Positions 40,958 through 49,485 of a stretch of DNA of 55,012 nucleotides are shown in pieces (position 1 is the stretch's first letter; each line of letters opens with the position of its first letter). Location: the NCBI GenBank assembly GCA_024330265.1, contig JANDLT010000034.1, forward strand, positions 1 to 55,012, read 5' to 3'. The stretch comes from Pyrinomonadaceae bacterium MAG19_C2-C3. GTDB taxonomy: Bacteria; Acidobacteriota; Blastocatellia; Pyrinomonadales; Pyrinomonadaceae. The position numbers were made by a program, and so were the translations under genes. The notes beneath the pieces were generated by a model that was not told the DNA's origin, did not search any database, and saw nothing but the letters and a program-made list of their open reading frames with translations.

Positions 40958-42867
40958 TCATCGTTGGGACTGCCGGACACATTGACCACGGGAAGACCTC
41001 GCTTGTGCGCGCTCTGACGGGCGTGGAGACCGACCGTTTGCCGGAGGAGAAGCGGCGCGGGATTACGATTGATTTAGGTTTCGCGGAACTCGATTTGGGT
41101 GATGTGAGAATCGGTTTCGTTGACGTGCCGGGTCACGAACGGTTTGTGAAAAACATGCTCGCCGGAGCGCACGGGATTGATGCCGTGATGCTCGTCATCG
41201 CGGCGGACGAAGGCGTGATGCCGCAGACGCGCGAACACTTCGACATCTGCCGTCTGCTCGGTGTTAAGACGGGTTGCGTGTGTTTGACGAAGACGGATAT
41301 TGCCGATGACGAACTGCGCGAACTCGTGCGCGCCGAAACGGAAGAACTCGTCGCGGGTTCATTTCTTGATGGCGCGCCGGTTGTTGAAACGAGTGCGCGA
41401 AGCGGCGTGGGTTTGGACGAACTGAAAAACGTGTTGCGCGACATCGCCGCCAGTGTTCCGTCGCGTGAGAACGGACAGGTCACACGGTTGCCGATTGACC
41501 GCGCGTTTTCTGTGCGCGGCTTCGGTGCGGTAGTGACCGGAACGCTCATCGCGGGCGACATCGCGGAAGGAACGGAGATGGAAGTTTTACCGTCACGCAC
41601 ACACGTTCGGGTGCGCGGCGTGCAGGTTCACGCGCAGACTGTGGCGCGTGCCGTCGCGGGCGAGAGGACGGCAATCAATCTCGGCGGGATTGACACGGAC
41701 AAGCTGGAGCGCGGCATGACGCTCGCCCCCGTCAATCGTTTGCACACGACGCAAGTGGTTGACGCGCGTGTGGAAGTTTTGAGCGGCGCGGCGCGTGCGC
41801 TTAAAACTCGTGCGCGTGTGCGCGTTCACGCGGGAGCGGCGGAAGTTTTGGGGCGCGTCGTCGTATTGGAAGATGCTAACGAGATTGCGGCGGGCGAAAG
41901 CGGATTTGTTCAGTTGCGTTTGGAAAGTCCGGTGACGCTGGTGTTGGGCGAACGCTTCATCATCCGTTCTTATTCGCCCGCGCACACGGTCGCGGGCGGG
42001 GTTGTGATTGATACGAAAGCGACGCGCCACCGTCGCCGCGAACGCGAAGGAGTACGCGCACGTCTCGCGCAGGTTCACGACGGGACGCCCGCGACACAAC
42101 TCCTCGCCTTGACTGAAGCGGCGGGCGAAAGTGGGCAGTCGCTAAGTAATCTCGCGGCGTTGACCGGATGGACGGATGACGCGCTCGGTCAAGCTTTAAG
42201 TTCGGCGGTTGAAAGCGGGGCGTTGCGTGAAGCGGGAAGCTTCATAATCGCAAACGCGCATCTCGCCAAACTCACGACGCGCATGACGGACGCGCTCACC
42301 AAATTTCACAAACGCGAACCGCTCGCACGCGGCTTGGGACGCGAGACTTTGCGCGAACAAATTTTCAATTACACCGCACCGGAAATCTTTCGCCTCACAC
42401 TCGCGGAAGCCGAAGGGAAGAACACGATTGTTTCCGAACGCGACGTGGTGCGCCTCGCGTCGCACACGCTTGATTTATCATCCGCCGATGAAGCGACGCA
42501 GAAACGCATTGAAGGGATTTATCTAAAAGCCGGACTCGAAGCACCGACGCTCGAAGAAGCATTGGCGCAAGCCGCTTCGCCAAATATGAAGTCCGACTAT
42601 GTGCGGAAGCTGGCGCGCTTGATGATTGATAAAGGAACGCTTGTGCGCGTGAGCGATAATCTGTTTATACATTCACGCGCCCTCGCTGATTTGCGCGCGA
42701 GGTTAAGCGAATACGCACGCGCGCACGAACCGGAGCGGGCGATTGATGTCGCGGGCTTTAAGGATTTAGCGAACGTGTCGCGCAAGTACGCGATTCCGTT
42801 GCTTGAGTTTTTCGACCGCGAACGCACCACAGAGAGACACGGCGATTGTCGCCGCATACTGCTTTGA
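40876..42867 (+). CDS. selB: Selenocysteine-specific elongation factor SelB
   Basis: 663 residues from ATG 40876 (AAGGTGG just upstream). Translation factor that brings Sec-tRNA to UGA/SECIS. GTPase domain at the start: [14 protein letters not shown] (P-loop), [33 protein letters not shown]. Domains II and III follow with [15 protein letters not shown] and [11 protein letters not shown]. The C-terminal winged-helix domains (about 400-660) bind SECIS RNA. Oddity: the first 28 residues (MYMSNSLKL, then [18 protein letters not shown]) are encoded by the 7-mer repeat; normal SelB begins right at the P-loop segment. Pairs with tRNA-Sec at 32625. SelA and SelD are not in the window. Confidence 0.96.
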   Translation: MYMSNSLKLSTIHYPLSTTSYPLSTTNVIVGTAGHIDHGKTSLVRALTGVETDRLPEEKRRGITIDLGFAELDLGDVRIGFVDVPGHERFVKNMLAGAHGIDAVMLVIAADEGVMPQTREHFDICRLLGVKTGCVCLTKTDIADDELRELVRAETEELVAGSFLDGAPVVETSARSGVGLDELKNVLRDIAASVPSRENGQVTRLPIDRAFSVRGFGAVVTGTLIAGDIAEGTEMEVLPSRTHVRVRGVQVHAQTVARAVAGERTAINLGGIDTDKLERGMTLAPVNRLHTTQVVDARVEVLSGAARALKTRARVRVHAGAAEVLGRVVVLEDANEIAAGESGFVQLRLESPVTLVLGERFIIRSYSPAHTVAGGVVIDTKATRHRRREREGVRARLAQVHDGTPATQLLALTEAAGESGQSLSNLAALTGWTDDALGQALSSAVESGALREAGSFIIANAHLAKLTTRMTDALTKFHKREPLARGLGRETLREQIFNYTAPEIFRLTLAEAEGKNTIVSERDVVRLASHTLDLSSADEATQKRIEGIYLKAGLEAPTLEEALAQAASPNMKSDYVRKLARLMIDKGTLVRVSDNLFIHSRALADLRARLSEYARAHEPERAIDVAGFKDLANVSRKYAIPLLEFFDRERTTERHGDCRRILL

Positions 42868-42959
42868 CGGAATGCTTCTCAAGCACTAATCTGCGAGAGT
42901 AACTTTTCACTCGCGGCATAAATTTCTGTCAAAAATTCTCAAGGAGAAAATCTCACAAG

Positions 42960-43307
42960 ATGTTCATCGCATCGTCGCTGCTGTTATTGCAGACCGAACA
43001 AACATTTCAACCGCCGGGTTACTTCACGCCCGTCTTCTTGCTGCTGCTCGGCGCGGGGGCTATCGCGTGGCTCGTCGCCGCGATACTCGGCTTCACACGC
43101 TCACGCACCTACGCGGGGATGAAGTGGTTCTCTCTCGCCGCCGTGTGTATGTTGCTTTATCACTTGCAATTCTTATTGATTGCCGTCGCCGTCGCGCAAG
43201 ACAATTCCGACCTCGTATTGAGCGTCGGAGCGTTCTTCAATTTAATGATTGTGCTTGCCGCCGTGTGCGCCATCATCGGCTTCGTGCGCTTCACGGATAT
43301 GGAATGA
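42960..43307 (+). CDS. Small membrane protein of unknown function
   Basis: 115 residues from ATG 42960; an AAGGAG site lies about 15 bases upstream. Three membrane helices: about 22-45 (YFTPVFLLLLGAGAIAWLVAAILGF), 58-78 (SLAAVCMLLYHLQFLLIAVAVA) and 85-107 (LSVGAFFNLMIVLAAVCAIIGF). The N-terminus QTEQTFQPPG is polar. I recognise no family. It sits between selB and MITE-like element D and is probably expressed alone. Confidence 0.75.
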   Translation: MFIASSLLLLQTEQTFQPPGYFTPVFLLLLGAGAIAWLVAAILGFTRSRTYAGMKWFSLAAVCMLLYHLQFLLIAVAVAQDNSDLVLSVGAFFNLMIVLAAVCAIIGFVRFTDME

Positions 43308-43382
43308 CGAGTTTATCCACGATTCGTGTTCTTTCACGGGTAAGTTCGGGTCGGGTCTTTTATCGTACTCAGGTTAAGAATT

Positions 43383-43582
43383 CACCTTACGCAGTAGAGC
43401 GGCTTTGCCGCCCGATGTGCGGAAAGGCTGTGCCTTTCCGTCTGTGTGAATGAAAATGTAGCGGCTACGCCGCCCGTGCGAGGCGCAGCCTCGCGGAAGC
43501 TGGGAAAGTGTCTCGCGGTGAGTCATAGACTCACCGCACATCGGGCGGCACAGCCGCAAAACTTCACCCGTCGCGTAAGATG
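43383..43582. mobile_element. MITE-like element D, TIR CACCTTACGC
   Basis: The ends CACCTTACGC (43383-43392) and its inverted copy at 43573-43582 (9 of 10) match the ends of element B. An adjacent inner repeat (43399-43422 with 43534-43557) matches 23 of 24. Inside are palindromes with GGAAAGGC...GCCTTTCC (about 43421-43440), GCGGCTACGCCGC (about 43460) and GCGGTGAGTCATAGACTCACCGC (about 43515). No coding capacity. It lies just past the trpF stop. Confidence 0.8.
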
Positions 43583-43607
43583 AGTTAAGAATGCAGAATA
43601 TGAACGC

Positions 43608-44276
43608 TTAACCGCGCGCCGCTTCTAAGAAAGCACGCACTTTCAACGCATCTTTGACGCCCGCTGCGCTCTCTACGCCGCTTGCCACGTCAACGCCGAA
43701 CGGTGCGACTAATTCAATCGCCTCTCTGACGTTCGACGCATCCAACCCGCCCGCGAGTAGCAAGCGCGGCACAAGATTTACGACTTGCCGCGCGACGCTC
43801 CAATCGAAACGCGCCCCGCTTCCGCCGTACAAATTTCTATCAAACGCATCGAGCAGCACGCAATCGCAAAACGCGAAATCCGAACACGTTTCAAGCTTGA
43901 AGTCCACTCCGACACGCAAAGCTTTCGTCACCCGCAAGCCTTCATCCATCAAGCGATGACAATCACCCGCCGCTTCGTCGCCATGCAACTGCACCGCGTC
44001 TAGTTTCGCGTGACGTGCGATGCGTGCGACTTCTTCCGTCGGTTCATTGACGAACACGCCGACCGTTTCGACGCGCAAATTTTCAGCGCGCAAGCTTTCG
44101 ATGATACGGCGCGCGTGCGTCGGTTCAACGTAACGCGGACTCGGTTTGTAGAAATTGAAACCCAACAAATCCGCACCCGCACCGGCGCACAAAAGAGCAT
44201 CTTCCAAGCGCGTCACGCCACAGATTTTGATTCGCGTCCCGTTCGATTTCATTCTGCTCACTCGCGGCAACTTCAT
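43608..44276 (-). CDS. trpF: Phosphoribosylanthranilate isomerase
   Basis: 222 residues. Tryptophan pathway isomerase converting PRA to CdRP. The N-terminal KICGVTRLEDALLCAGAGADLLGFNFY block contains the catalytic Cys; VQLHGDE, LLDAFDRNLYGGSGARFDW (catalytic Asp) and LLAGGLDASNVREAI are typical. The start overlaps the trpC stop by ATGA. Last gene of the trpEGDCF operon, followed by element D. Confidence 0.96.
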   Translation of the reverse strand: MKLPRVSRMKSNGTRIKICGVTRLEDALLCAGAGADLLGFNFYKPSPRYVEPTHARRIIESLRAENLRVETVGVFVNEPTEEVARIARHAKLDAVQLHGDEAAGDCHRLMDEGLRVTKALRVGVDFKLETCSDFAFCDCVLLDAFDRNLYGGSGARFDWSVARQVVNLVPRLLLAGGLDASNVREAIELVAPFGVDVASGVESAAGVKDALKVRAFLEAARG

Positions 44277-45082
44277 AACAATTCGCGCAACGCCGCTTCC
44301 GTATCGGGGGCGCGCATCAGGCTTTCACCGATAAGAAATGCGTCGTAGCCAGCATCGCGCAGACGCGCCAAATCGTCGCGCACGGTCAAGCCGCTTTCGC
44401 TTATCAACAACGCATCGCGCGGTGCGCGCTTTACGAGTTCGAGACTTGTTTCGAGCGTGACATGGAAGGTTTCGAGATTGCGATTATTGACTCCGATGAT
44501 GCGCGCACCGCACCGCGCCGCGCGTTTCATTTCATCGGACGTGTGGACTTCGATGAGCGCGTCCATACCGAGTTCGTCTTCAATCACCGCGCGCAAATCC
44601 GCGAGCCGCGCATCGTCTAAGGCGGCGACGATAAGCAGCACGGCATCCGCTCCGGCTTCGGCGGCTTCGTAAATTTGCGCCCGGTCAACGATGAAATCCT
44701 TTCGCAAAACGGGAAGCGCAATGCTCTCGCGCACGGCGCGTAAATCCGCGAGCGAGCCTTTGAAATAATCTTCTTCAGTCAGCACCGAAACCGCACGCGC
44801 AAATCCGCGTTGATAGCTTTGCGCGACTTGCACGGCGGTTAAATCATCACGAATCACGCCCTTCGACGGCGACGCGCGTTTGTATTCGGCGATGATTTTG
44901 AAGTTCATCAAAGCGGCGGATAAGGCTTGATGAAGCGTGTGCGACGAACGTGCGCGGCGAGTTTCAACGGCACGGGCGCGGAGTACGTCCATGCTTTCCG
45001 CAAGGTGTAAATTACGAACGCGAAGGCGCGTGGCTTCGAGAATCGTATCGAGGAAATTATGCGCGAGTGTGTGCGTGGTCAT
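44273..45082 (-). CDS. trpC: Indole-3-glycerol-phosphate synthase
   Basis: 269 residues. TIM-barrel enzyme making indole-3-glycerol phosphate. Key segments: FKIIAEYKRASPSKGVIRDD (catalytic Lys/Glu), VSVLTEEDYFKGSLADL, LPVLRKDFIVDRAQIYEA, ALIEVHTSDE, IIGVNNRNLETF and LLISESGL. Full family length. Four-base overlaps with both trpD and trpF indicate translational coupling. Confidence 0.97.
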   Translation of the reverse strand: MTTHTLAHNFLDTILEATRLRVRNLHLAESMDVLRARAVETRRARSSHTLHQALSAALMNFKIIAEYKRASPSKGVIRDDLTAVQVAQSYQRGFARAVSVLTEEDYFKGSLADLRAVRESIALPVLRKDFIVDRAQIYEAAEAGADAVLLIVAALDDARLADLRAVIEDELGMDALIEVHTSDEMKRAARCGARIIGVNNRNLETFHVTLETSLELVKRAPRDALLISESGLTVRDDLARLRDAGYDAFLIGESLMRAPDTEAALRELL

Positions 45083-46221
45083 TGATTTGTTTCGCGGATT
45101 AGCGCGTCGAGTTTGTCGCGCGCCGCGCCCGTGTCAATGCTGGTCGCGGCAAGTTGCGCCGCTTCTGTGAGCGTCCGTGCGATGCCGCCGACATAGAGCG
45201 CGGCGGCGGCGTTGATGATGACGAGATTGCGCGCCGCGCGATTTGTTTCGGTGTCATGTTTGCCGTCAAGCACAGTATTGATAATCCGCGCGTTGTGTGT
45301 CGCATCGCCGCCGCGCAAGTTGTCGAGTTTGTGTGTTTCAAGCCCGAAGTCGCGCGGTTCAATCGTGAAGGTTTCGATGTCATCCGTGTCCGCTTCCATT
45401 TGCGCGGCGGCAACGTGCGTCTCACACGCGAGCGTGATTTCGTCCAAGCCGTCCGCACCGTGAACGACCCAAGCATGACGAGTTCCGAGAGCGCGCAAGG
45501 CGCGTGCGACCGTCGGCAGAAGCGACGGATGCCAGACGCCTATGATTTGACGCGGAGCCTGTGCCGGATTCGTCAAAGGACCTAGCAGGTTGAACGTCGT
45601 ATGCACGCCGAGTTCGCGGCGAACGTGCGCGACGCGGCGCGTCGAACCATGATAGAGCGGGGCGAACATGAAACAGATGCCAATCTCATTTAAGCAATGC
45701 TCTGATGTTTCGGGTGAGGCGGAAGTGTTGACGCCGAGCGCGTCGAGTACGTCGGCACTGCCGGATTTTGAAGTCGCGGCGCGGCTGCCGTGTTTCGCCA
45801 CCGGAAGATTCGCGCCCGCGATAACGAACGCGGCGGCGGTCGAGACGTTGAAAGTTTTCATTCGGCTCGAACCCGTTCCGGCAGTGTCAATAAAGTTCGC
45901 GTGACGCGAGTTGATAGGCACGGCGCGGGCGCGCATCGCTTCCGCCATGCCCGCGAGTTCTTCCGTCGTTTCGCCCTTAATGGCGAGGGCGACGAGGGCG
46001 GCGGCGATTTGCGCGTCGGGCGTCGCCGGATGCACAAGAGCGTTGACGAATTGTGCGGCTTCCGGTTGCGCGAGATTGTGACCGCGCATCAAGCGCAACG
46101 TCATACCGCGCAAACTTACATCACCGATGTCGCTTTGATGAATCGAAACGTCATCACCGCGCGGCGGCGTCGGCAATATCCACGCCGGACGCACCGGAAT
46201 TTTGTCACTCGTATCAGCCAT
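45079..46221 (-). CDS. trpD: Anthranilate phosphoribosyltransferase
   Basis: 380 residues, about 35 longer than typical because of an N-terminal extension. Phosphoribosyl transfer to anthranilate. Motifs: DTAGTGSSRMKTFNVSTAAAFV (PRPP loop; the usual GTGGDG reads GTGSSR), AKHGSRAATSKSGSADVLDALG, and GICFMFAPLYHGSTRRVAHVRRELGVHTTFNLLGPLTNP. The first Asp of the classical GTGGD loop is missing here, a substitution worth noting. Overlaps trpC by four bases. Confidence 0.96.
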   Translation of the reverse strand: MADTSDKIPVRPAWILPTPPRGDDVSIHQSDIGDVSLRGMTLRLMRGHNLAQPEAAQFVNALVHPATPDAQIAAALVALAIKGETTEELAGMAEAMRARAVPINSRHANFIDTAGTGSSRMKTFNVSTAAAFVIAGANLPVAKHGSRAATSKSGSADVLDALGVNTSASPETSEHCLNEIGICFMFAPLYHGSTRRVAHVRRELGVHTTFNLLGPLTNPAQAPRQIIGVWHPSLLPTVARALRALGTRHAWVVHGADGLDEITLACETHVAAAQMEADTDDIETFTIEPRDFGLETHKLDNLRGGDATHNARIINTVLDGKHDTETNRAARNLVIINAAAALYVGGIARTLTEAAQLAATSIDTGAARDKLDALIRETNQ

Positions 46222-46235
46222 AAACCGAAAGGGAA

Positions 46236-46799
46236 TTATAAGGTCAGAAAGTTGGCGAGCATCTCTTTGCCGCCCGTCGTCAAGATTGATTCGGGATGAA
46301 ACTGCACGCCTTCGATGTTCATTTTACGATGGCGCAAACCCATGATGATGCCGTCATCCGTTTCAGCCGAGACTTCGAGACACGCGGGTAACGTCGCGCG
46401 TTCGACGATAAGCGAATGATAACGTCCGGCGGCGAAGTTCGGTTCAAGCCCTTTGAATATGGTGCGCCCGTCGTGCGCGACATTCGCGCTTTTGCCGTGA
46501 ACCGGAGCGGGTGCGCGCACCACGCGCCCACCGAAAACCTGCCCGATTGCTTGATGACCTAGACACACACCGAGCAGAGGCACACGCCCGCCGAACCGCT
46601 TTATCACGTCGAGGGAAACGCCCGCGTCATCGGGTGTGCCGGGTCCCGGCGAGATGAGTATGCGCGCAGGCTTCATGGTTTCGATGTCGTCAAGCGTAAT
46701 CTCACGACTCCGCGCGACATGCATCTCCGCTCCGAGTTCGCCCAAGTATTGAACAAGGTTGTAAGTGAACGAATCGTAATTATCAATAACAAGTACCAT
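46236..46799 (-). CDS. trpG: Anthranilate synthase component II (glutamine amidotransferase)
   Basis: 187 residues. Class I glutamine amidotransferase supplying ammonia to Trp[40 protein letters not shown] with the catalytic Cys, and the His-Glu pair in [13 protein letters not shown]. The ATG at 46799 is immediately preceded by the AGTGGTC repeat (...GACCACT-ATG); no Shine-Dalgarno site is present. Downstream of trpE, upstream of trpD (14-base gap). Confidence 0.97.
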   Translation of the reverse strand: MVLVIDNYDSFTYNLVQYLGELGAEMHVARSREITLDDIETMKPARILISPGPGTPDDAGVSLDVIKRFGGRVPLLGVCLGHQAIGQVFGGRVVRAPAPVHGKSANVAHDGRTIFKGLEPNFAAGRYHSLIVERATLPACLEVSAETDDGIIMGLRHRKMNIEGVQFHPESILTTGGKEMLANFLTL

Positions 46800-46858
46800 A
46801 GTGGTCAGTGGTCAGTGGTCAGTTTAAGACATCGCCTTTTCACTATCCATTATCCACT
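46800..46858. repeat. 7-mer repeats (AGTGGTC and AGTGGAT types) between trpE and trpG
   Basis: 46801-46824 is three tandem GTGGTCA units, and 46841-46858 is ACTATCCATTATCCACTA. It spans the entire intergenic gap, including the trpE stop codon, and touches the trpG start codon. Confidence 0.88.
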
Positions 46859-48384
46859 AAAGAAACGGCGCGGATGATTGCCCGCGCTTTGTTAATCGTT
46901 TCTTCATATTCGAGATGCGCGACGGAATCGGCGACGATGCCCGCTCCGGCTTGGACGTGGGCGGTGTGCGCTTCGACGACAAGGGTACGAATGGCGATGC
47001 ACGAATCAAGGTTGCCCGCGTAGTCAAGATAACAAATCGCTCCGGCATAGACACCGCGTTTATGCGGTTCGAGTTCGTTGATTATTTCCATTGCGCGAAG
47101 CTTCGGCGCACCCGTCACCGTCCCCGCCGGAAAGCATGCCGCGAGAGCATCGAAGCGGTCATATCTCGCGTCGAGTTCGGCGCGCAGTGAACTGACGAGA
47201 TGTTGAACGTGGGCGTATTTTTCGACGCTCATCAAGGTTTCGACGCGCACCGTTCCAGCGCGGGCGACGCGCCCTAAATCGTTGCGACCCAAATCAACCA
47301 GCATCGTGTGTTCGGCGCATTCTTTCGCGTCACGGCGCATCTCTTCCGCGAGTCTGCCGTCTTCGGCTTCGTCAAATCCGCGTGGGCGCGTTCCGGCAAT
47401 CGGGCGATACTCAAGCGTGCGCCCGCGCACACGCACCAGCATTTCCGGCGACGCGCCGACGATTGACGTTGTATTTAGGCGCAGGAAATACATGTAAGGC
47501 GCGGGATTCGTCCGACGTAGGGCGCGGTAAATTTCAACCGGAGCGGCGGAGATTTTCGCGGTGAAGCGTTGCGACAGTACGGCTTGATAACAGTCGCCGC
47601 GCCAGATGCTTTCTTTGATTGTCTCGACCGCGCTCTCAAATTCGCTTCGCGTCCAAGCCGATTTGAAAACGACGGGCGACGATGAAGTTGACGTGGATAA
47701 GTTCACCGGATGATGTGTCGCTGGACTTTCAAGCGTGCCAAGCAATCGTCGCGCGATGCGTTCCGTCGCATTCACGGCTTCCGTATAACGCGCACGCAAA
47801 GCGGCTTCATCTGTTTCGCTTTCGCCGAAAGTGACGATGCTTGTGATGTGAAGCAACTGCTGAACGTGGTCAAACGCCAGCACATCACGGAAGAACATCC
47901 ACACGGCTAAATCATCGTTATAAGCATCCTTATGACTTGCGGCATGGTGCGCGTTGTCATGCAAAAGCTTTTCAAGCAACGGCTCAAACAACGCGGCGGC
48001 TTCATAACCGAGATAGCCTATCGCCCCGCCCGCGAGCGGCGGCAAACCTTCGCGCGCCGCCAAACGACGTGACGCAAAATGAGTGCGTAAAAAATCCGTG
48101 ACCGTCGCGTCATGCGTCTCGCTTTTTCCGTCACGTTCGACAAGTGTTTGCCGCCCGCGCCCGCGCACAATCATTTCCGGGCGCGCCCCCAAAAACGTAT
48201 AACGCGCGACCGTCGCTCCGCCTTCCACCGACTCAAGCAGGAAAGCGAAATCTTCATCCGCCGCGACGCGCATAAACGCCCCGACCGGAGTCAGCAAATC
48301 GGCGGGCAACGTCCGCACAATCGGCACGACGTTACCTTTCCCTGTCTGGCGCATAAAGTCTTCAAAAGTTGCGGGCTGTAACAT
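46843..48384 (-). CDS. trpE: Anthranilate synthase component I
   Basis: 513 residues from ATG 48384; the frame extends upstream to 48441 only through the repeat. Chorismate-utilising enzyme: N-terminal Trp-binding region (LLESVEGGATVARYTFLG), then DCYQAVLSQRF, LNTTSIVGASPEMLVRV, IAGTRPRG, RNDLGRVARAGTV, and the C-terminal FPAGTVTGAPKLRAMEIINELEP and GAICYLDYAGNLDSCIAIRT. Ends SLVDNG-stop, with the last residues from the 7-mer repeat. The start codon directly abuts another repeat (TATCCACT-ATG). Heads trpEGDCF. Confidence 0.97.
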   Translation of the reverse strand: MLQPATFEDFMRQTGKGNVVPIVRTLPADLLTPVGAFMRVAADEDFAFLLESVEGGATVARYTFLGARPEMIVRGRGRQTLVERDGKSETHDATVTDFLRTHFASRRLAAREGLPPLAGGAIGYLGYEAAALFEPLLEKLLHDNAHHAASHKDAYNDDLAVWMFFRDVLAFDHVQQLLHITSIVTFGESETDEAALRARYTEAVNATERIARRLLGTLESPATHHPVNLSTSTSSSPVVFKSAWTRSEFESAVETIKESIWRGDCYQAVLSQRFTAKISAAPVEIYRALRRTNPAPYMYFLRLNTTSIVGASPEMLVRVRGRTLEYRPIAGTRPRGFDEAEDGRLAEEMRRDAKECAEHTMLVDLGRNDLGRVARAGTVRVETLMSVEKYAHVQHLVSSLRAELDARYDRFDALAACFPAGTVTGAPKLRAMEIINELEPHKRGVYAGAICYLDYAGNLDSCIAIRTLVVEAHTAHVQAGAGIVADSVAHLEYEETINKARAIIRAVSLVDNG

Positions 48385-48460
48385 AGTGGATAACGGATAG
48401 TGGATAACGGATAGTGAAGACGCTGTTCTTAAACTATCCACTATCCGTTATCCACTATTA
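48382..48460. repeat. 7-mer tandem-repeat hairpin (AGTGGAT type) between LLM oxidoreductase and trpE
   Basis: The left arm 48385-48415 is AGTGGATAACGGAT units. The right arm 48431-48458 is the complementary ACTATCC/GTTATCC run. It contains the oxidoreductase stop codon and touches the trpE start codon. Confidence 0.9.
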
Positions 48461-49481
48461 CCTGTGCCGCGAAGCGTTCCATCTCTTCCACTTGCGGGCT
48501 GCATTGAAGCAAAATTAAATCAACGCCCGCCGCTTCAAATTCTTCGATGCGTTCGCGTACATGTTCGGGCGTTCCGGTTAAGCCGGAATGAAGACCTCGA
48601 TTCGAGACGGAGTAATCTTCGAGTGAGACGCGCTTTTCTAATTGTGTTCCGGCGAGCCACTGTTGATAGTTGGCGTATCCGGCGGCGTTCTGTTCGACGT
48701 TCGTGATGCGCCGGAGTTCGCGTTCAACTTCCGCGTGTGAGTCGCGCACAATCGCGTAAGCCGCGACGCCGAATTGCATTCGCGGTAAGTTCAAACGCTC
48801 ACGCCGCAAGTTCATATCCGCGATTTTTTCTTTCACTTTTTCCGGTGCGTCGCCGTGCATCACATACGCATCACACTGGCGGGCAATCATCTCTTTCGCG
48901 GCTTCCGATTCGCCGCCCGCGTAAATGACGGGGCGCGGTTTCGAGATTGGTTTCGGCTGCATCACGGCGTCTTCAACTTTGTAATACTTGCCTTCATAAG
49001 TGAAATGGTCTTCGCGCCACATTCTATCAACGACTTCGAGCCACTCCGATGTGCGCGCGTAACGGTCATCGTGCGCGTCAAATGAAACGCCGTACTTGTG
49101 CGCTTCGTCCGCCCACCACGACGACACGACGTTCAAAGATAAACGATTCGTCGTGCCGCTATGCGCGGCGATGCGGTCAATGTTAGCGGCTTGTTTGGCG
49201 AGCAACGCGGGGTTATGAAACGTCGGGCGCACGGCGACCATGTACTCAAGCCGTTTGGTGACGGCGGCAAGCGCGGCGGCGGTTGACCACGCATCAAGCG
49301 AAGGAGCGTCAACGCCTTTGATGTCGTTTAAGTTCAGTTCCGCGATGAGCGTCAAATCGTATCCGATTTCTTCGCTTCGTTGCGCGAGTTTTGAAACGTA
49401 ATCCCACGTCGCTTCCATCGTTTCGTCGGCAACGTTTCGCAGCCAACCGCCGAAGACGGGCATCCAGTATCCGTATCGCAT
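48441..49481 (-). CDS. LLM-class flavin-dependent oxidoreductase (SsuD/SfnG-like)
   Basis: 346 residues from ATG 49481. Bacterial luciferase-like TIM barrel using FMNH2: MRYGYWMPVFGGWL, AQRSEEIGYDLTLIAELNLND, TKRLEYMVAVRPTFHNPALLAKQAANIDRIA, RLSLNVVSSWWADEAHKYGV, RYARTSEWLEVVDRMW and VIYAGGESEAAKEMIARQCDAYVMHGD all fit SsuD/SfnG-type monooxygenases, which cleave C-S bonds in sulfonates or sulfones. A different substrate is possible. Ends VIVDNG-stop, encoded by the repeat. It begins four bases after the ATP-grasp stop, so the two are cotranscribed. Confidence 0.9.
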   Translation of the reverse strand: MRYGYWMPVFGGWLRNVADETMEATWDYVSKLAQRSEEIGYDLTLIAELNLNDIKGVDAPSLDAWSTAAALAAVTKRLEYMVAVRPTFHNPALLAKQAANIDRIAAHSGTTNRLSLNVVSSWWADEAHKYGVSFDAHDDRYARTSEWLEVVDRMWREDHFTYEGKYYKVEDAVMQPKPISKPRPVIYAGGESEAAKEMIARQCDAYVMHGDAPEKVKEKIADMNLRRERLNLPRMQFGVAAYAIVRDSHAEVERELRRITNVEQNAAGYANYQQWLAGTQLEKRVSLEDYSVSNRGLHSGLTGTPEHVRERIEEFEAAGVDLILLQCSPQVEEMERFAAQVIVDNG

Positions 49482-49485
49482 CCTA

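Noticed and set aside
4997..48460. CRISPR array reading of the tandem 7-mer regions
   Set aside because: Units are contiguous 7-mers without unique spacers, arranged as inverted arms; no cas genes are present.
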